From: Tetrapyrgos nigripes
Lineage: Eukaryota; Basidiomycota; Agaricomycetes; Agaricales; Campanellaceae
NCBI GenBank assembly: GCA_013368315.1
Contig: JAACJM010000063.1
Location: 310,001 to 374,000, forward strand
DNA length: 64,000 nt
Direction of reading: 5' to 3'
This document shows, one piece after another, positions 42,679-53,765 of the stretch; the first letter of the stretch is position 1; the number at the start of each line of letters is the position of its first letter. Position numbers and translations under genes: made by a program. Below the pieces are notes generated by a model. It did not search any database. It was not told the DNA's origin and worked only from the letters and a program-made list of their open reading frames with translations.

Positions 42679-43114
42679 TAGTAACAATCCCATTATTCTT
42701 AAGGACTCTTGGAGCTTGATCTGCTGTACTGTGGTTCTCTTAGGCATTTATTCATTGTACTCGTTGTCGGTACTTTTGGTTTCTATAAAGGTCTCTTTTC
42801 TACCTTCCCGTGATTAGTCGTTATAGACTCTTCACACCTCTAATATCCCTCCTTTACACATCTGTATTTATTTTGTCATTCCACATAGACTCTCAGACTT
42901 GAATGAATGAATTCATTACACCAAAACTGCAACGTGTGTGATCTAAGGCCAACAGGGGCTGACACAAGACTGACGCCCAAGGGTTGAGGAGGCAAAAAGA
43001 CAATAGCATTGAGTAAACAAATCAGCAGGTAAGAGATGGACCAGAATAAACACATTGAGTAAACAAATCAGTAGATTACATACAGTATGTGAGCAAAAAA
43101 AATGTAGACTACAC
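42679..43114. other. Intergenic between convergent genes
   Basis: AT-rich, with a direct repeat of about 17 bases (AGTAAACAAATCAG..) near 43012 and 43058. No gene. Confidence 0.35.
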
Positions 43115-45182
43115 CTACAACAATGACAACTGGTAAGGTATGGAGGCAGCCCTATAGAAGATGTCCAAGAAAGAATTGGTATAGTAAAATGCGAGCTCAG
43201 TTTCAACCTGATCAAGCCTTATACCAAAATTGTGGCTACCAATGCCATCCGGAAACTGAGAAAGTAACACAGGAGGCTTCGGGCCATGCCAAGTGGTCAT
43301 GAGAGTGTGCAGAGCTTGCAAAAGCTTTGCCCTGCTTTCGGTATCAGTAGAGCCTAATCCATCCTGTGCTTTCCTGAAATCAACATACTCCAGTGCTCCA
43401 ATCCAACACCGATCAAGAAGGGCGTGACGTTCCGGCAGTGACATATTACTCTCGTCAAGATGAGCATCCAACATAACAAGGTCGTGTCGAAAATTGAGCT
43501 CATACAGCTCCCAGATGATCTCCTTGGTGATGTGAGCTGGAGGAACCTCGGTACCATCGAGCGTCTGATCACGCCAAATCACAGGAGCGGACGATAGCTG
43601 ATCAAATTGAAGTGTATTCTTGCTGCTCAGCATGCTCTTCAGGAGAGTCTGCATTTCCAGTCGCTTCTTCCCTGCTCGTGTATCCAAGCGCATCTCCTGC
43701 GTCTCGTCAATAGTGAGCAGCTGTTGCCATTGTTTCTTTGAGTAGCAATCTGGGCTGTATGAGAGGCAGTAAATGAAGATGTCCTTTAATTTTAGGTAGT
43801 TGCAGAAGAGTGTAGCGGCAGTCAACTGGTTATGGGTCATGACAAACAAGTCTGCAGGTGGAAGAGCAAAACCCCGATTTACTCCCTCAGGAGCGGCAAG
43901 AGACTGATTGTGCCCCGCAAGACTCTTTAGGGCTGTTCTCCAGTTGTCTAAAGATTGCGGCATGAGTGGGCTGGAGGGAGTAATGAAGGTGCTGTTGGAG
44001 CTGGTGTCTGTGAGATTCTTGCCCTTCCCTCCTTTAGTCATAGTGAAAAGACATAGCTTGATTGAATGACCTTACATGGAGCATATCGGGAGCCAGAAGG
44101 GGCAGTCCTGGTGGGAAGGTTGCTTTGGAAAGTAAGGCTCGCCTTTTGGATGGATGTTGAGCTGCGTGGTTGAGAGGTTCTGAGGGGAGAGGGATAGTCC
44201 AAGAGGGATATAATGTAGTTGACCATCGTTAAATACCACTTGGGATTTTGTGCAAGGCCAGTGAATATGATGCGGTGCGACAGTACCTTGTCAGACAAAT
44301 CGACCTCAAACCTGCTGGGTAACTGGAACTTCTGATCGTGACGAGCTTGTCAATGCGAGCGTTGCCTGCACGAGATAGAGTGCGAATGAAGTAAACTGGT
44401 ATTCTGCACTGAAAAAGGCTCTCCAGGATGTCCAAATCACTGGTAAAGGCCCCTGTCAACGAGTTGTCTGCCATCAACAAGTCGTCTGCTATGGCTGAGT
44501 GGCCTGCTCCTCCATATCTCTCCCGATATGTTGTAATCCACCGAATCCTAGCATCTAATTCAAGAAGATGGCACTGGGCACATTGGAACTGAAGAAAGAC
44601 GTCATCCATTGGCGCTGATAGGTTCAGGCAGTCCATCAGATGATGAAGATGTTCACGACTTGAGCGAATGTATGTGTCATCCTCTTGGCCATGCAGGATT
44701 GACTGGTGGACGGTATCGCTCAAACGACCCAGCTTATGACAAATACACGGGTTTAAGAAACCGAATCCTGTACAAAATGTCTGAGACGAGAGGTCAAAAT
44801 GAGACTCATTGGGGACCATCCAAGCAACAGTGAAGGAGTGATCTGGTGAGGATTGAGGAGTTCTGATGACTGCGAGATGGGCTGAGGAAAGAAGAGAGGG
44901 TCATCTACGCCAAAATGACAATCTCTCCTCATTCGGACGGAACATCGATTGAGAGGAGGCTGGTAAAGGGTCGGCATATTGGGTGTCGATACCAAAACCT
45001 CTCCAACATGATTGCCACATAAACCGTCGAAGGATTTGAGAGCTGCACTAAGTTCAGTAAGGCAGTCAGGTCTAAAAATGATGGTGAAACGTACGACTTC
45101 CAGGCTTCGCAAACGCAGTCAATATACTGGGATCTTTGTTAATGTCTTTCAAGGAATACACAGGCTCTGAAGTACTAGCCAT
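43115..45182 (-). CDS. Multi-exon gene, unknown protein, companion of the transposase block
   Basis: Starts at ATG 45182 (MASTSEPVYSLKDINKDPSI) and needs a one-base change of frame or a missed intron near 45100 to reach VVRFTIIFRPDCLTELSAAL. Further exons give CHKLGRLSDTVHQSILHGQE, MDDVFLQFQCAQCHLLELDA and DNSLTGAFTSDLDILESLFQ, then SDKVLSHRIIFTGLAQNPKW. After an intron with a GTAAGG donor the last exon is 308 codons: FALPPADLFVMTHNQLTAAT, CYSKKQWQQLLTIDETQEMR, ELNFRHDLVMLDAHLDESNM. It ends FYRAASIPYQLSLL. It converges on the 42678 gene. The final long exon is the strongest evidence; function unknown. Confidence 0.6.
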
Positions 45183-45214
45183 ATTTGGGAAAAAAATCTT
45201 TGCACTATAGATGA

Positions 45215-45245
45215 CTATTACGATTACTATTTATAGTAATCGTTA
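45215..45245. repeat. Perfect 11-bp palindrome with 2-base loop
   Basis: ACGATTACTAT, TT, ATAGTAATCGT lies about 35 bases upstream of the ATG at 45182 on the minus strand, within its 5' leader or promoter. It could fold in DNA or RNA; a regulatory role is only a guess. Confidence 0.5.
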
Positions 45246-45383
45246 TTTTTTGATGTCCACCCACCCAAATTTTTGCGCATTCAAACGCGGATCTGTGATC
45301 CATGGGAACTTATCACTATATTGAGCTGAAAAATTCATATGATCTATTTGCTTACAGTAAGTGATTGTGTAACCCTAAAAAGT

Positions 45384-45464
45384 GTGCCAGTGCGAGGATT
45401 GAACTCGCGCAAGCCAAACATAATTGACGCGGACTTTGGCACAGCGCAAAACCATTACACCACA
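45384..45464 (-). tRNA. tRNA-like sequence, probably a degenerate or pseudo tRNA
   Basis: On the minus strand an A-box match (TGGTGTAATGG) is followed by a B-box match in GCGAGTTCAATCCTCGC, whose five-base arms GCGAG/CTCGC around TTCAATC make a perfect T-arm. A TTTTT terminator follows at once. GCCAAA...TTTGGC could be an extended anticodon stem with an intron. The acceptor arms do not pair well, and I cannot find a U33-anticodon arrangement, so no amino acid is assigned. It may be a pseudogene or a SINE head. Confidence 0.4.
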
Positions 45465-45579
45465 GGACAACTGTTAAACTGCATACATAAAGGTCCATAT
45501 CTAGTTGTACAATCAATATATGTTCATTACCATTTGTTCAACATCATCAAGGATTATGGAGATGTGGGTTTGGTTTATG

Positions 45580-46415
45580 GGCAGAGAAGTTTATTACGAA
45601 TTCATTTTAAGGGGCTATTTTGGATGGGAAATAAAAGTTTGCAGGGGTGAGGGGGTATGCAATTAAAGGGAAGTTTACCATTGATACATTTTTGGTCTGA
45701 GCCAATTATGGCTTCCTTTAACTCAAAGGAAAGAAAGCCCACAATAATAGGTAGGGTAGTTTACCATCAATATATGTTTGGTCTGGGCCAATTCTTGCCT
45801 CATTTCACTCCAGAAAAATAGGGAAACAACCCCCATACTGAGAGGTACTCTGGATCTATGGATATGAGTTGTGGGTGGGTGAGGGGGAGGATATGTGAGA
45901 GCAGGGAAGTTTACCATTCATATATTTTTGTTCTGGGGAAATTCTGGCCTCATTTAACCTCAGAATAAGGGGGAAAGAAACCCTAGAGTTATAGGTGCTC
46001 TGGATGTGGAGATATGAGGTTTTGGGTGGGTGAGGGGAAGGTATGTGAGAGTGAAGGAGTTTACCATCAATATATATTTGTTCAGAGGCAATTTTGGCCT
46101 CATTTAACCTCAGAATAAGAGGGAAAGAAAACATAGAGTCATAGGTGCTCTGGATGTGGAGATATGAGTTTTTAGGTGGGTGAGGGGAGGGTATGTGAGT
46201 GCTGGGAAGTTTACCATCAATATATTTTTTATCTGGGGCATTTCTGGCCTCATTAAACTCCAGAAAAACAGGGAAAGGAACCCCATACTGAGAGGTTCTC
46301 TGGATCCACAGATATGAGTTTTGGGTGGGTGAGGGGAAGGTACGTGAGAGCAGGGGAGTTTACCTTCAATATATCCTTCTTATGGGCCAATTCTTGTCTC
46401 ATTTAACTTTGGAAC
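45580..46415 (+). repeat. Minisatellite with 150-bp period
   Basis: The phrase GTTTACCATCAATATAT recurs at about 45673, 45759, 45909, 46059, 46209 and 46368. The three central spacings are exactly 150 and the last is 159; the first, 86, is a truncated unit. Each unit also carries GGCCTCATTTAACCTCAGAA, AGAGGTRCTCTGGAT and GGGTGGGTGAGGGGAAGGTA with a few substitutions. Open minus-strand frames inside are repeats of a meaningless peptide. Confidence 0.85.
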
Positions 46416-47759
46416 AAGATATACCTCACCTGTGTCTTTGCCGCTCACCTGTCTTTGTTGTTGTCAACCATCACTATGTATGATTTTGGGGAGCTGTGTG
46501 TTCCTTTTGGCTACCTGTTGTCATTGTACTCATTGCATCTAGGTCCCCTGAATTCGTGGATTGGGTACTTTCCCATCTTTCCATGGATGAGTTGATGCCC
46601 TTCTCCATCTCTTATTTCAATTTCTGAAGCTGTACACTCCAACAAGGCCCAACTTCACTCTCTGAAACATTTACAGTGCCACACTCAGTTTATTATTTCT
46701 GGTTCAGTTGTCCATTTACTGGGTTAACAAGAACCATTTTATGGTGCATGTAGTGAGAAAAGATCGCACAGTTTGGCTCAATGATGGCATGCATGGAAAC
46801 ACTTCATCACCAGAAGGAGGATATAACACCACAATGCTACTTATAATGATCCTGCATGTTCCTACATATATATATGCCCAACATTGATCTTTATCCCTGA
46901 TGTAATATAGTAATCGTCTTGCCAGCAACAGCCTGGCCTCTACCCCCCAGTGAGAAATGATATGCATGAAAATGAAACGCATACCTGAGCAATTGGCTAA
47001 GAGTGTCCGTAGTCACCGTTGGGAAGATACAACTCGAAGCGTATTCAAGCTGGGTATGGTGAGTGATTGCACACAGCAATTCACGAAATATGATAGCTGC
47101 ACAGTAGCAGACTATATTTTTGTAGGCGTGTGAGGAATGTGAGGAAAGAGTTGACGCGTTACAAGTTGACGCATTATTGCAGTGCCACGTTCGCCACTGC
47201 AGCCAAACAAAGATACATTTGGAGACACCAAGCTTCTAAGTTCTCCTGCATGAAACTGCCACAAATTTTGTTTCGGGCAGTCTCCAGCATTATAGGTTCA
47301 GCCTAGATGCTCACTGTGCCAAGATGCGTTCTTAGCCCGGCTCACCTCGTCACTTCCCTCTTGCTCGTACCGCAGACACATACTGCAACTCAGGTAAGCC
47401 ATAGCATCATGCCCAACACGTATGGCCTGAATGTATTTTTTTATAGCAAAAACGAATCACAAACTTTGATGACAAGAATACCCCGCGATCCAGGTTTTAT
47501 CGAGTAAGTTCATTATATTATGCATACAGCCGTTTCTCTGAACTACATTACAGAGTATCAATCTCAGGTCAAGACCGGTCACAATCTCCATCCATTCGTG
47601 TGCTCCCTTTTTAGATGGTCTGGGCAACGGAAACGGTCAAACAATCAGAATACTCACTTTTTATCAAGTAAGCACTTGCATACAGCCATTTCTCTGAGCT
47701 ACATTACAGAGTATCAATATCATGATCAGCTAAGCTCTCTATTCCCAGGTCAAGACCAG
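46416..47759. other. Intergenic; direct repeat near the WD40 gene
   Basis: No supported gene. At 47517-47600 and 47670-47775 the same sentence occurs twice (CATACAGCC.TTTCTCTGA, CTACATTACAGAGTATCAAT, GTCAAGACC.GTCACAATCT), a duplication spaced about 155-190 bases. Confidence 0.4.
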
Positions 47760-49185
47760 TCACAATCTCCATCCATTCGCGTGCTCCCGGTTTAGATTCT
47801 GCATGACAAAAAGAATGGACAACAGCACACAAATTACCTGCCACCAGTAGAAGTCTTGCAGGAGTCTCCCCTGGCGTGCTCCCTCCCTCTCTGGTGCAGG
47901 TGTCTCCCTCTCCCAGACTTGGAGAGCAGTCTGTCCCAAATTTTCCCCCGATCTACCAATGATTATTATCGGCACACCCTCCATCTCCATTGTCTGCTCC
48001 TAGCTTCAGGGATGATTATACTCCGTTTAGTGGGAAAGTCACTTACTGTTACAGATTGCACCCAATCTTTACACCCAACCTGGATGATGTCATTGACCTC
48101 ACTAGTCCTTCGGTCAAAAACATAGACATCACCATGATCGCTTCCAGAGATCAGAGCTTTCCCTCCGTCATGGAAGCCAACATTTCTTGAACGTCGTTCG
48201 TTGGTCGTCACAGCAAATGTCCTGAGTCTTTCTGCACCCGAAAGTTTGTAGAGAGCGACACCCTGTGACGTATCATCCAGAATATATGCATTGTCTTTGA
48301 CACTGATTGCAGCACCACTGCTTTTGAGCAGCTTCAGAAGAAGAAAGACGTCGCTGTTTCAGATCACTTACATCACCATGCTGGTGGTCCTTGTCACAGT
48401 AATTTTCCCTCCTTCATCGAGTATATGTCTGTTCTACAATGTGAGTCAGCTTGTAAGAACGTCATGTCACATCTACTCCCATTTCGCCATCCTCTCTTCC
48501 GAAACTCCAGATTTCGGGACCACGGGCAGCTGTCTGTCTGAAACCGACCACCTGGGGCCAGTGGTTCTTGATCCTTGTTGATTTTATTGTGGTCAGCCTC
48601 ATCAATGGGTCAACTATGAATCTGTGGACAATCTCAGCCCAATGGACGACAGCCAGCTGGCTGGAGTTCGCATCGAATGCGATGGCTGTTATTTCCTGCC
48701 CATTCTCTCCCCCTTCGAGATGGTTGCAGTACACCTCGGTGAACTAGGATCACAAGTCGAGTCAATGCCCGTCACTCTCAGCAGAAGTTGCTGGCTGCCT
48801 ACCTCCTGTTCCTTTCAGCTGCAACGCCAGATGCATAAATATCCATCGTCAGTCCCAAACGCCAGCCCATCATTGGTATCATCTGGTCTAATCATCCATG
48901 CTAAAGCAGTCGTAACTCCCCGGTCACCAGCCCCAGTTGGTGAGCCCAGTAGTTTCTTGTCTTGAAGTTTCCAGACAAGCGTCCCCTCTCAGCCTACATG
49001 CACCTGTAAGGCTTTCCTGCCAAAAAAGTTGTGCACTTACCTCTGGAGGCTACATGACTTCCCAGTGGGTGCGCGGCCACACATGCTACTGCGCCCTGGT
49101 GCCCAGCCAGGAGTGCTTGCAGCTTGTATTTCCCGTTCTTGCTTTTCGGTGCTTTGGAGTTGGTGGTGAAGGTGAAAGGTGTCAT
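47760..49185 (-). CDS. WD40-repeat protein with C-terminal transmembrane segment
   Basis: ATG 49185 (MTPFTFTTNSKAPKSKNGKY), then a first blade LLAGHQGAVACVAAHPLGSH up to a GTAAGT donor near 49018. Later exons give TLVWKLQDKKLLGSPTGAGD, LAFGTDDGYLCIWR, GQEITAIAFDANSSQLAVVH, and AYILDDTSQGVALYKLSGAE. These are followed by NVGFHDGGKALISGSDHGDV, YVFDRR and then VPIIIIGRSGENLGQTALQV. The GH...W(K/R) and GSDHG..YVFD patterns are typical WD40 blades, so a beta-propeller scaffold is inferred. The protein ends with a hydrophobic helix, WWQVICVLLSILFVMQNL, suggesting anchoring to a membrane. It matches my memory of WD40 proteins repeatedly seen near mushroom transposons. Joins near 48790 and 48360 are uncertain. 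Confidence 0.7.
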
Positions 49186-49753
49186 TGAGGAATTTGATAA
49201 CCCATGACCTCTTTCTCTTGTATTTCAATGGCCACCCCATACTTCAGGACAGTTTTCTCTATGTTTACTTCTCAGCTCATTTGACGACCAGGACATCTCA
49301 CGTGTGAAGGAATCAGAGAACAATAACAAGCGCACACCTTTGAATCCTACACATCTTCCTTATCGCAGCTACTTCACATCTTTCTCACATGCCGAGGAAC
49401 CAGAGAACAATAACAAGCGTGCACCTTCAAATTCTACACGTGGTCTATCACAGTTTCGCATCTTTCCTTCTGTACTCGCGGTACATCACGGTTATCTCAC
49501 ATCTTTCCTTCACTCCCTTTGCGCCAGCACATGACAACATTTCACAATGTCCTTCCCTTCTCCAAAGTTCTCCACAACTAGTTCCACATTCTCCCTAAGG
49601 ACCACTGCTTGTCCCAAAGTCATTCCTCTATATGCTACAGTCATACCCAGACGTGCCGCTTGGTCCCTCTCAATCCATAGAGTCCTCCCGGAGAGGCTTC
49701 TATTTCACCCTTACACAACATTGAAACATAAAGGGCCGAGCCCCATCTGCATC

Positions 49754-50338
49754 ATGTCTCCAACCTCCTCTGACAGCCCGCCATCACCCATGATGCCTCT
49801 GGATGATGAAGGAACATCGACTGTCAATGAAGAAACGTCATCAGGTTCCTCTCAAGCAGAGGTCGTACCGATCCACCCTCCAGCCAATGTGGAGCTCACG
49901 GTGAAAACAGCAGGGTGGGATGAACATCAACAAAAAGAATATCGGGTAAGCGTAGTCGCTTATCTCTCATTCAGGGGATTGCCAGGGCAGCGATTAAAAA
50001 GTATCTTGACGCGACCTTGAACTTGAACAATCAAAACCAGCTCACGAAGGAAAAGGCCAGGAACCATGTCAGTGCTGCATTTAATTGTACTGTTCAAGCT
50101 ATATTGATTGGTCTTACAGATAGAGAATGCTATAGAGTTATTCAGAGATCATGCAGATCATTGGGGTGCCAATCTCCTTCTCAGAGATCAGCTGAAGACT
50201 ATGAAGGATACAGAAGCAGCCAGGGTGAGAAGGACGGAGAAAGGGAAAGACAGGCAAGGAGACGGGGGGGTTTGTGGAAAAGACAGCGGTGCATCCCAGG
50301 GTAACAGGCGGCCTTCAAGAAAGAAGGGTTCTTCCTAA
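49754..50338 (+). CDS. Small intron-containing gene, Ser-rich N-terminus and helical charged C-terminus
   Basis: ATG 49754 (MSPTSSDSPPSPMMPLDDEG) leads to AGWDEHQQKEYR and a GTAAGC donor near 49946. The next exon reads GIARAAIKKYLDATLNLNNQ then LTKEKARNH. A 52-base intron (GTCAGT...TTACAG) joins in frame to IENAIELFRDHADHWGANLL and LRDQLKTMKDTEAARVRRTE, ending with a Lys/Gly-rich tail at TAA 50338. It lies divergently from the WD40 gene, about 570 bases away. The helices and charge suggest an adaptor or nucleic-acid-binding protein, but no family is recognised. Confidence 0.5.
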
Positions 50339-50880
50339 TTTCAACTCCAACATTCCCTTTGACCAATAGTACTATGCCTAATTGTCTATGATTGTGTTCT
50401 CTCCGGCTGGGCTTTTAAGCTTCATGTAGTTCTTTTGGTGATCCTGAGTCAACATGATGCAATGCGTCAATTTCTGCATCCGATGGTCCTGACGCATTGG
50501 TAGCACTCGACCGTGTCTCTTGTTATCTTCACGCTAGCTGACTTATCGAAGAACGAGAAGGCAGCTGTTCTCTTCACGCTAGTCATCTGACTAACGAGAA
50601 GGAGGCAGCTGTTCTTATTGTTATCTTCATGCTAGTCACTGAGCACGCGTCAAATCTCATTTTCTCAAGCCACTGAGAGGTACGACTTGTCGTATTCCTC
50701 TTCCCATATTCCTCTTCCTTCTCCTGAACTCGCAGCAGGCTGCACCTCAATCTTCCACTCGTTAACTTCACAAAAATGACATGTACCACATACAATGTCA
50801 ATGATGTATGTTCTTACTTTCATCGACGATACTCATGTAAACTGATTCGGTACTATAGGCATCTCATGTCTTTAATGTTG
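50339..50880. other. Intergenic with a short direct repeat
   Basis: The phrase GAGAAGGCAGCTGTTCTCTT / GAGAAGGAGGCAGCTGTTCT and CTTCACGCTAG / CTTCATGCTAG recur between 50540 and 50640. No gene; likely promoter of the next one. Confidence 0.35.
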
Positions 50881-50954
50881 TTGCCATCAGGATATCCACC
50901 ACATCTTCGAAACATCTTGTCCGAGTCCCGACCGTCTCCTCACGGCCACCCAGG

Positions 50955-51320
50955 TTGCATCAAGTCGAACAGATGCCATTGCTTGAGCATCAATTAGAAT
51001 CTTGGCCATTTCTCCAGCCATATGTCCATGACACTGACGTGGTGTACCGAAAAACACGTTTTCGGTTATTCTTCAGACGACACAAACGCCTCCCTGTAAA
51101 TCCAGCTCTCTTTGTTCACGGGGACATCATCATTATGCGAGTTGGCAAGAAGAATGCCAGAAGGGAGATGCCAAAAAGGCTCAAGTCATCGCAAAGCAGT
51201 CAGTATTGTGCTTTTGCTTTTGAAGACATTGCTTACATGCTGCTTCACAGCTTTGCTCCTCATCTCCAGTGGTTCCAGGAGTGTCGTGGGCGACAACTAC
51301 CTCAGTTGCTTCAATTGTAG
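50955..51320 (+). CDS. Exon(s) of an unknown plus-strand gene
   Basis: The frame reads VEQMPLLEHQLESWPFLQPY, VHDTDVVYRKTRFRLFFRRH, then PALFVHGDIIIMRVGKKNAR and ends at TAG 51320. The in-frame entry point is a TTG, and CATCAG|GATATCCACC-like acceptors lie upstream near 50890, so a 5' exon is expected. The pattern of aromatic and basic residues with 'GDIIIMRVG' resembles uncharacterised proteins I associate with mushroom transposable elements; this is memory, not proof. It lies between the gene ending at 50338 and the coiled-coil gene, same strand. 51321-51817 shows no clear coding. Confidence 0.4.
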   Translation: MHQVEQMPLLEHQLESWPFLQPYVHDTDVVYRKTRFRLFFRRHKRLPVNPALFVHGDIIIMRVGKKNARREMPKRLKSSQSSQYCAFAFEDIAYMLLHSFAPHLQWFQECRGRQLPQLLQL

Positions 51321-51817
51321 AGTTGAATGTACCGTACATCATCAATAATGAGGTTCTCATTCTAAAACGTTGAACAATGTTTATATGCGGTCACCTCCTT
51401 GTGTATGGAACCAAATTCACACTTCTGGCCGGAATCGTGCGTGAACTCTCCATTTGTCTTCCAGTGCCAAGTCAGGGAAATGACGAACGTGTATTCATTA
51501 TTGTCCCATCACCTTGTAGGTTCTAGGGCTCAAACCTCGAGAACTGATTCCACTTGCTCGCTCTAGGGAATTTTTGATCCTAAAAATGGAGGACATTTGG
51601 TGCTTTCGTCAGCCCTTTTTGTTCTCCAAGTCTCCAATTCTCTTCTTGCACCAACACGAGTCAGGTGTGTAGCACATTTTCCGTACTGAGAACCTACTTT
51701 TAATAACCCCTCTTCGTGCAGTTACACCTCATACGGCCTGGTGCCCCAGCTGAAATCAACCACAGTCATTACCCGTTCCTTTTCAACCCTATTTTTCTAC
51801 TTTAATAACGTTTTATC

Positions 51818-53762
51818 ATGAGCAATGATGGCCCCGCTGGCAGTTCATTTTCTGGAGCAAAGGTATGGGAATACAATTGTCTCCTGAAACCGAGAAATGA
51901 TTTTTCTACCACACAGGAGCTCCCAGCTCTGCCTCCAGCTTCATCAAGATACAATGTTCTCTCATACTTCATGGGACCAACAACATCTGACGAAAACAAT
52001 CTGAATGAAACTCAGTCGTCCAACAGACAATCCATACCCTTATCCTGTAAACGCGGAGTCGAAGCCAATGATGACGAAGTTGGACCTGACAGGAACATTG
52101 GGCCCCATGGAGAAAAATTTCGCGCTGGGGCAGGACTGACCCAAGAAGATTTCAACAAGGTGAGTGGTTACCAACTGCACATAGGCAGTGACTTACAATG
52201 TTCTTAGGAGCGCGCAGCAAAAGAAAAACTGGAGCTTGCCCTCAAAGAAGCCAACAACGATCTATCTTTCCAAAGAAGCGAGATATCGAAGTTGAAGGAG
52301 CTTCTGCAGGATGAATCAATGCAGCGGGATGTGGACGATGAACTGGTACGTGAAGCAGGTCGTTTCCTCTTATTACTTTTTCTCTTTTTCTCGTTTCTGT
52401 AGTACTGATAGGTCCTTTTTACAAGCAATCACAACTCCGAGAAGCACGACAACAGTACGAAATTCTTCAGGAGACCGCTTCAGGCTACCATGATCTGTAT
52501 AGCCAGTCGGAAAAGGTCATATCAGAGTTGGTGAGCATTCACCACCATATTTCGTGACGGCTACCTGAGATACCAATTCCTTCAGTGAACCGGGATGGAG
52601 CAGATGGTATGCTGTTGTCAGATAGCTCCAATCTGTGAGACTGATTCTTAACTCATATCAGCGCAGTCAATTTGCTGAAGATGTTCAAAAAGTCTGCCAA
52701 GACTTGGTGAGTGCCTCCTTAACTTACATCCTCAACTCATGTGACCTCGTAACAGTCCACTCAATTCACCGTCGAAATGCAAAAAGCCCAGCGGGACTTG
52801 GTGAGTGCTTCTTTAGCCTGTTTTGATAGAGGTTGACGACGTGATATTGTCAGCTACAAAAGGACAACGAGATACAAACTCTCCGAGCCAAACCCAAACA
52901 CTCAGCTCAATTGCCACCCTCGTCCCAATCTCAGCCATCTCAGCCATCTCAAAGTCGCGGCGACAATCGGGATGTAGACATGGATCGTCCTCAGGTTACT
53001 TCTACCCCTCCTCGCCATTCAGGAACCGCTTGTGTCAGCAGATCAACCACCTCTGATTCCGTCCCCACTAGCGCTGCTCCTACCACTGGAGAGGCTGGGT
53101 TTGCAGCACTCTTTTGAGAGTTCACAGGTGATATCAAACAACTCCTACAAAACTCACAGACTCCACCGGCCTCCACACAAGGGACACCCACGTCTGCAGC
53201 CAAACGTCGTGGGAAGCGTGCAATGAAGCAGGGCAGCTATGGCCATAAAATGGAGCTGAAGAAGACGGCTTATGATGTTTTGTCCCCCAAAATCAGGAAA
53301 CAGCTGAATGTATGTGTATCTTGTTGTTGCCTGCCCAGACACGACGCTCACTTTTGTCCCAAGACTGATATCCTCGATGAGTTCAAGGAACTTTGCGGGA
53401 TCAAGACTCTTCACAGCGGCAATTATCAACCTGTCGACGAAGAAATTGCTCTCAGTCATCTTATCAGAACTCACGCTGGTCCCCGGGGTGAACTCCAGTA
53501 TTCTCTCTACTTTGGCGAGAATTGGAAACAGATCCCATGGAACAAGATCGTTGTCTCAAACAAGGCTGCGGCAGTATTTGGAGCATTAGATGATGCGGGA
53601 AAGACAGTTGACTTGTCGTCAGAAGTAATGCAAGCTATCATTTGGAGTTTCGTGGTGCAGGTCCAGGGTGCATACAAGAGGTCTCTTCCTCATGCAGATG
53701 AAAACGAGGCAGAAGCTGATGCTCGAGTAAAAGAGTATAGAGACTACACAAATGATTGCTGA
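51818..53762 (+). CDS. Coiled-coil protein of modular exons, with one in-frame stop
   Basis: ATG 51818 (MSNDGPAGSSFSGAKVWEYN); exons then join in phase 0. 52208-52346 gives ERAAKEKLELALKEANNDLS and EISKLKELLQ. Next is QSQLREARQQYEILQETASG, then two 45-base exons, 52662-52706 (RSQFAEDVQKVCQDL) and 52756-52800 (STQFTVEMQKAQRDL), and LQKDNEIQTLRAKPK. A Pro/Gln/Ser linker follows. At 53115-53117 the frame meets TGA after FAALF and is otherwise open in the same frame through TPTSAAKRRGKRAMKQGSYG, VLSPKIRKQLN and, after a GTATGT intron, ELQYSLYFGENWKQIPWNKI to TGA 53762. So it is either a pseudogene by one nonsense change, or a small intron removes the stop. A coiled-coil plus a basic and globular C-terminus suggests self-association. 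Confidence 0.6.
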
Positions 53763-53765
53763 GCT

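Noticed and set aside
45723..46134. Two minus frames in the 45.7-46.1 kb region
   Set aside because: They are translations of the 150-bp repeat and share the same peptide in each unit.
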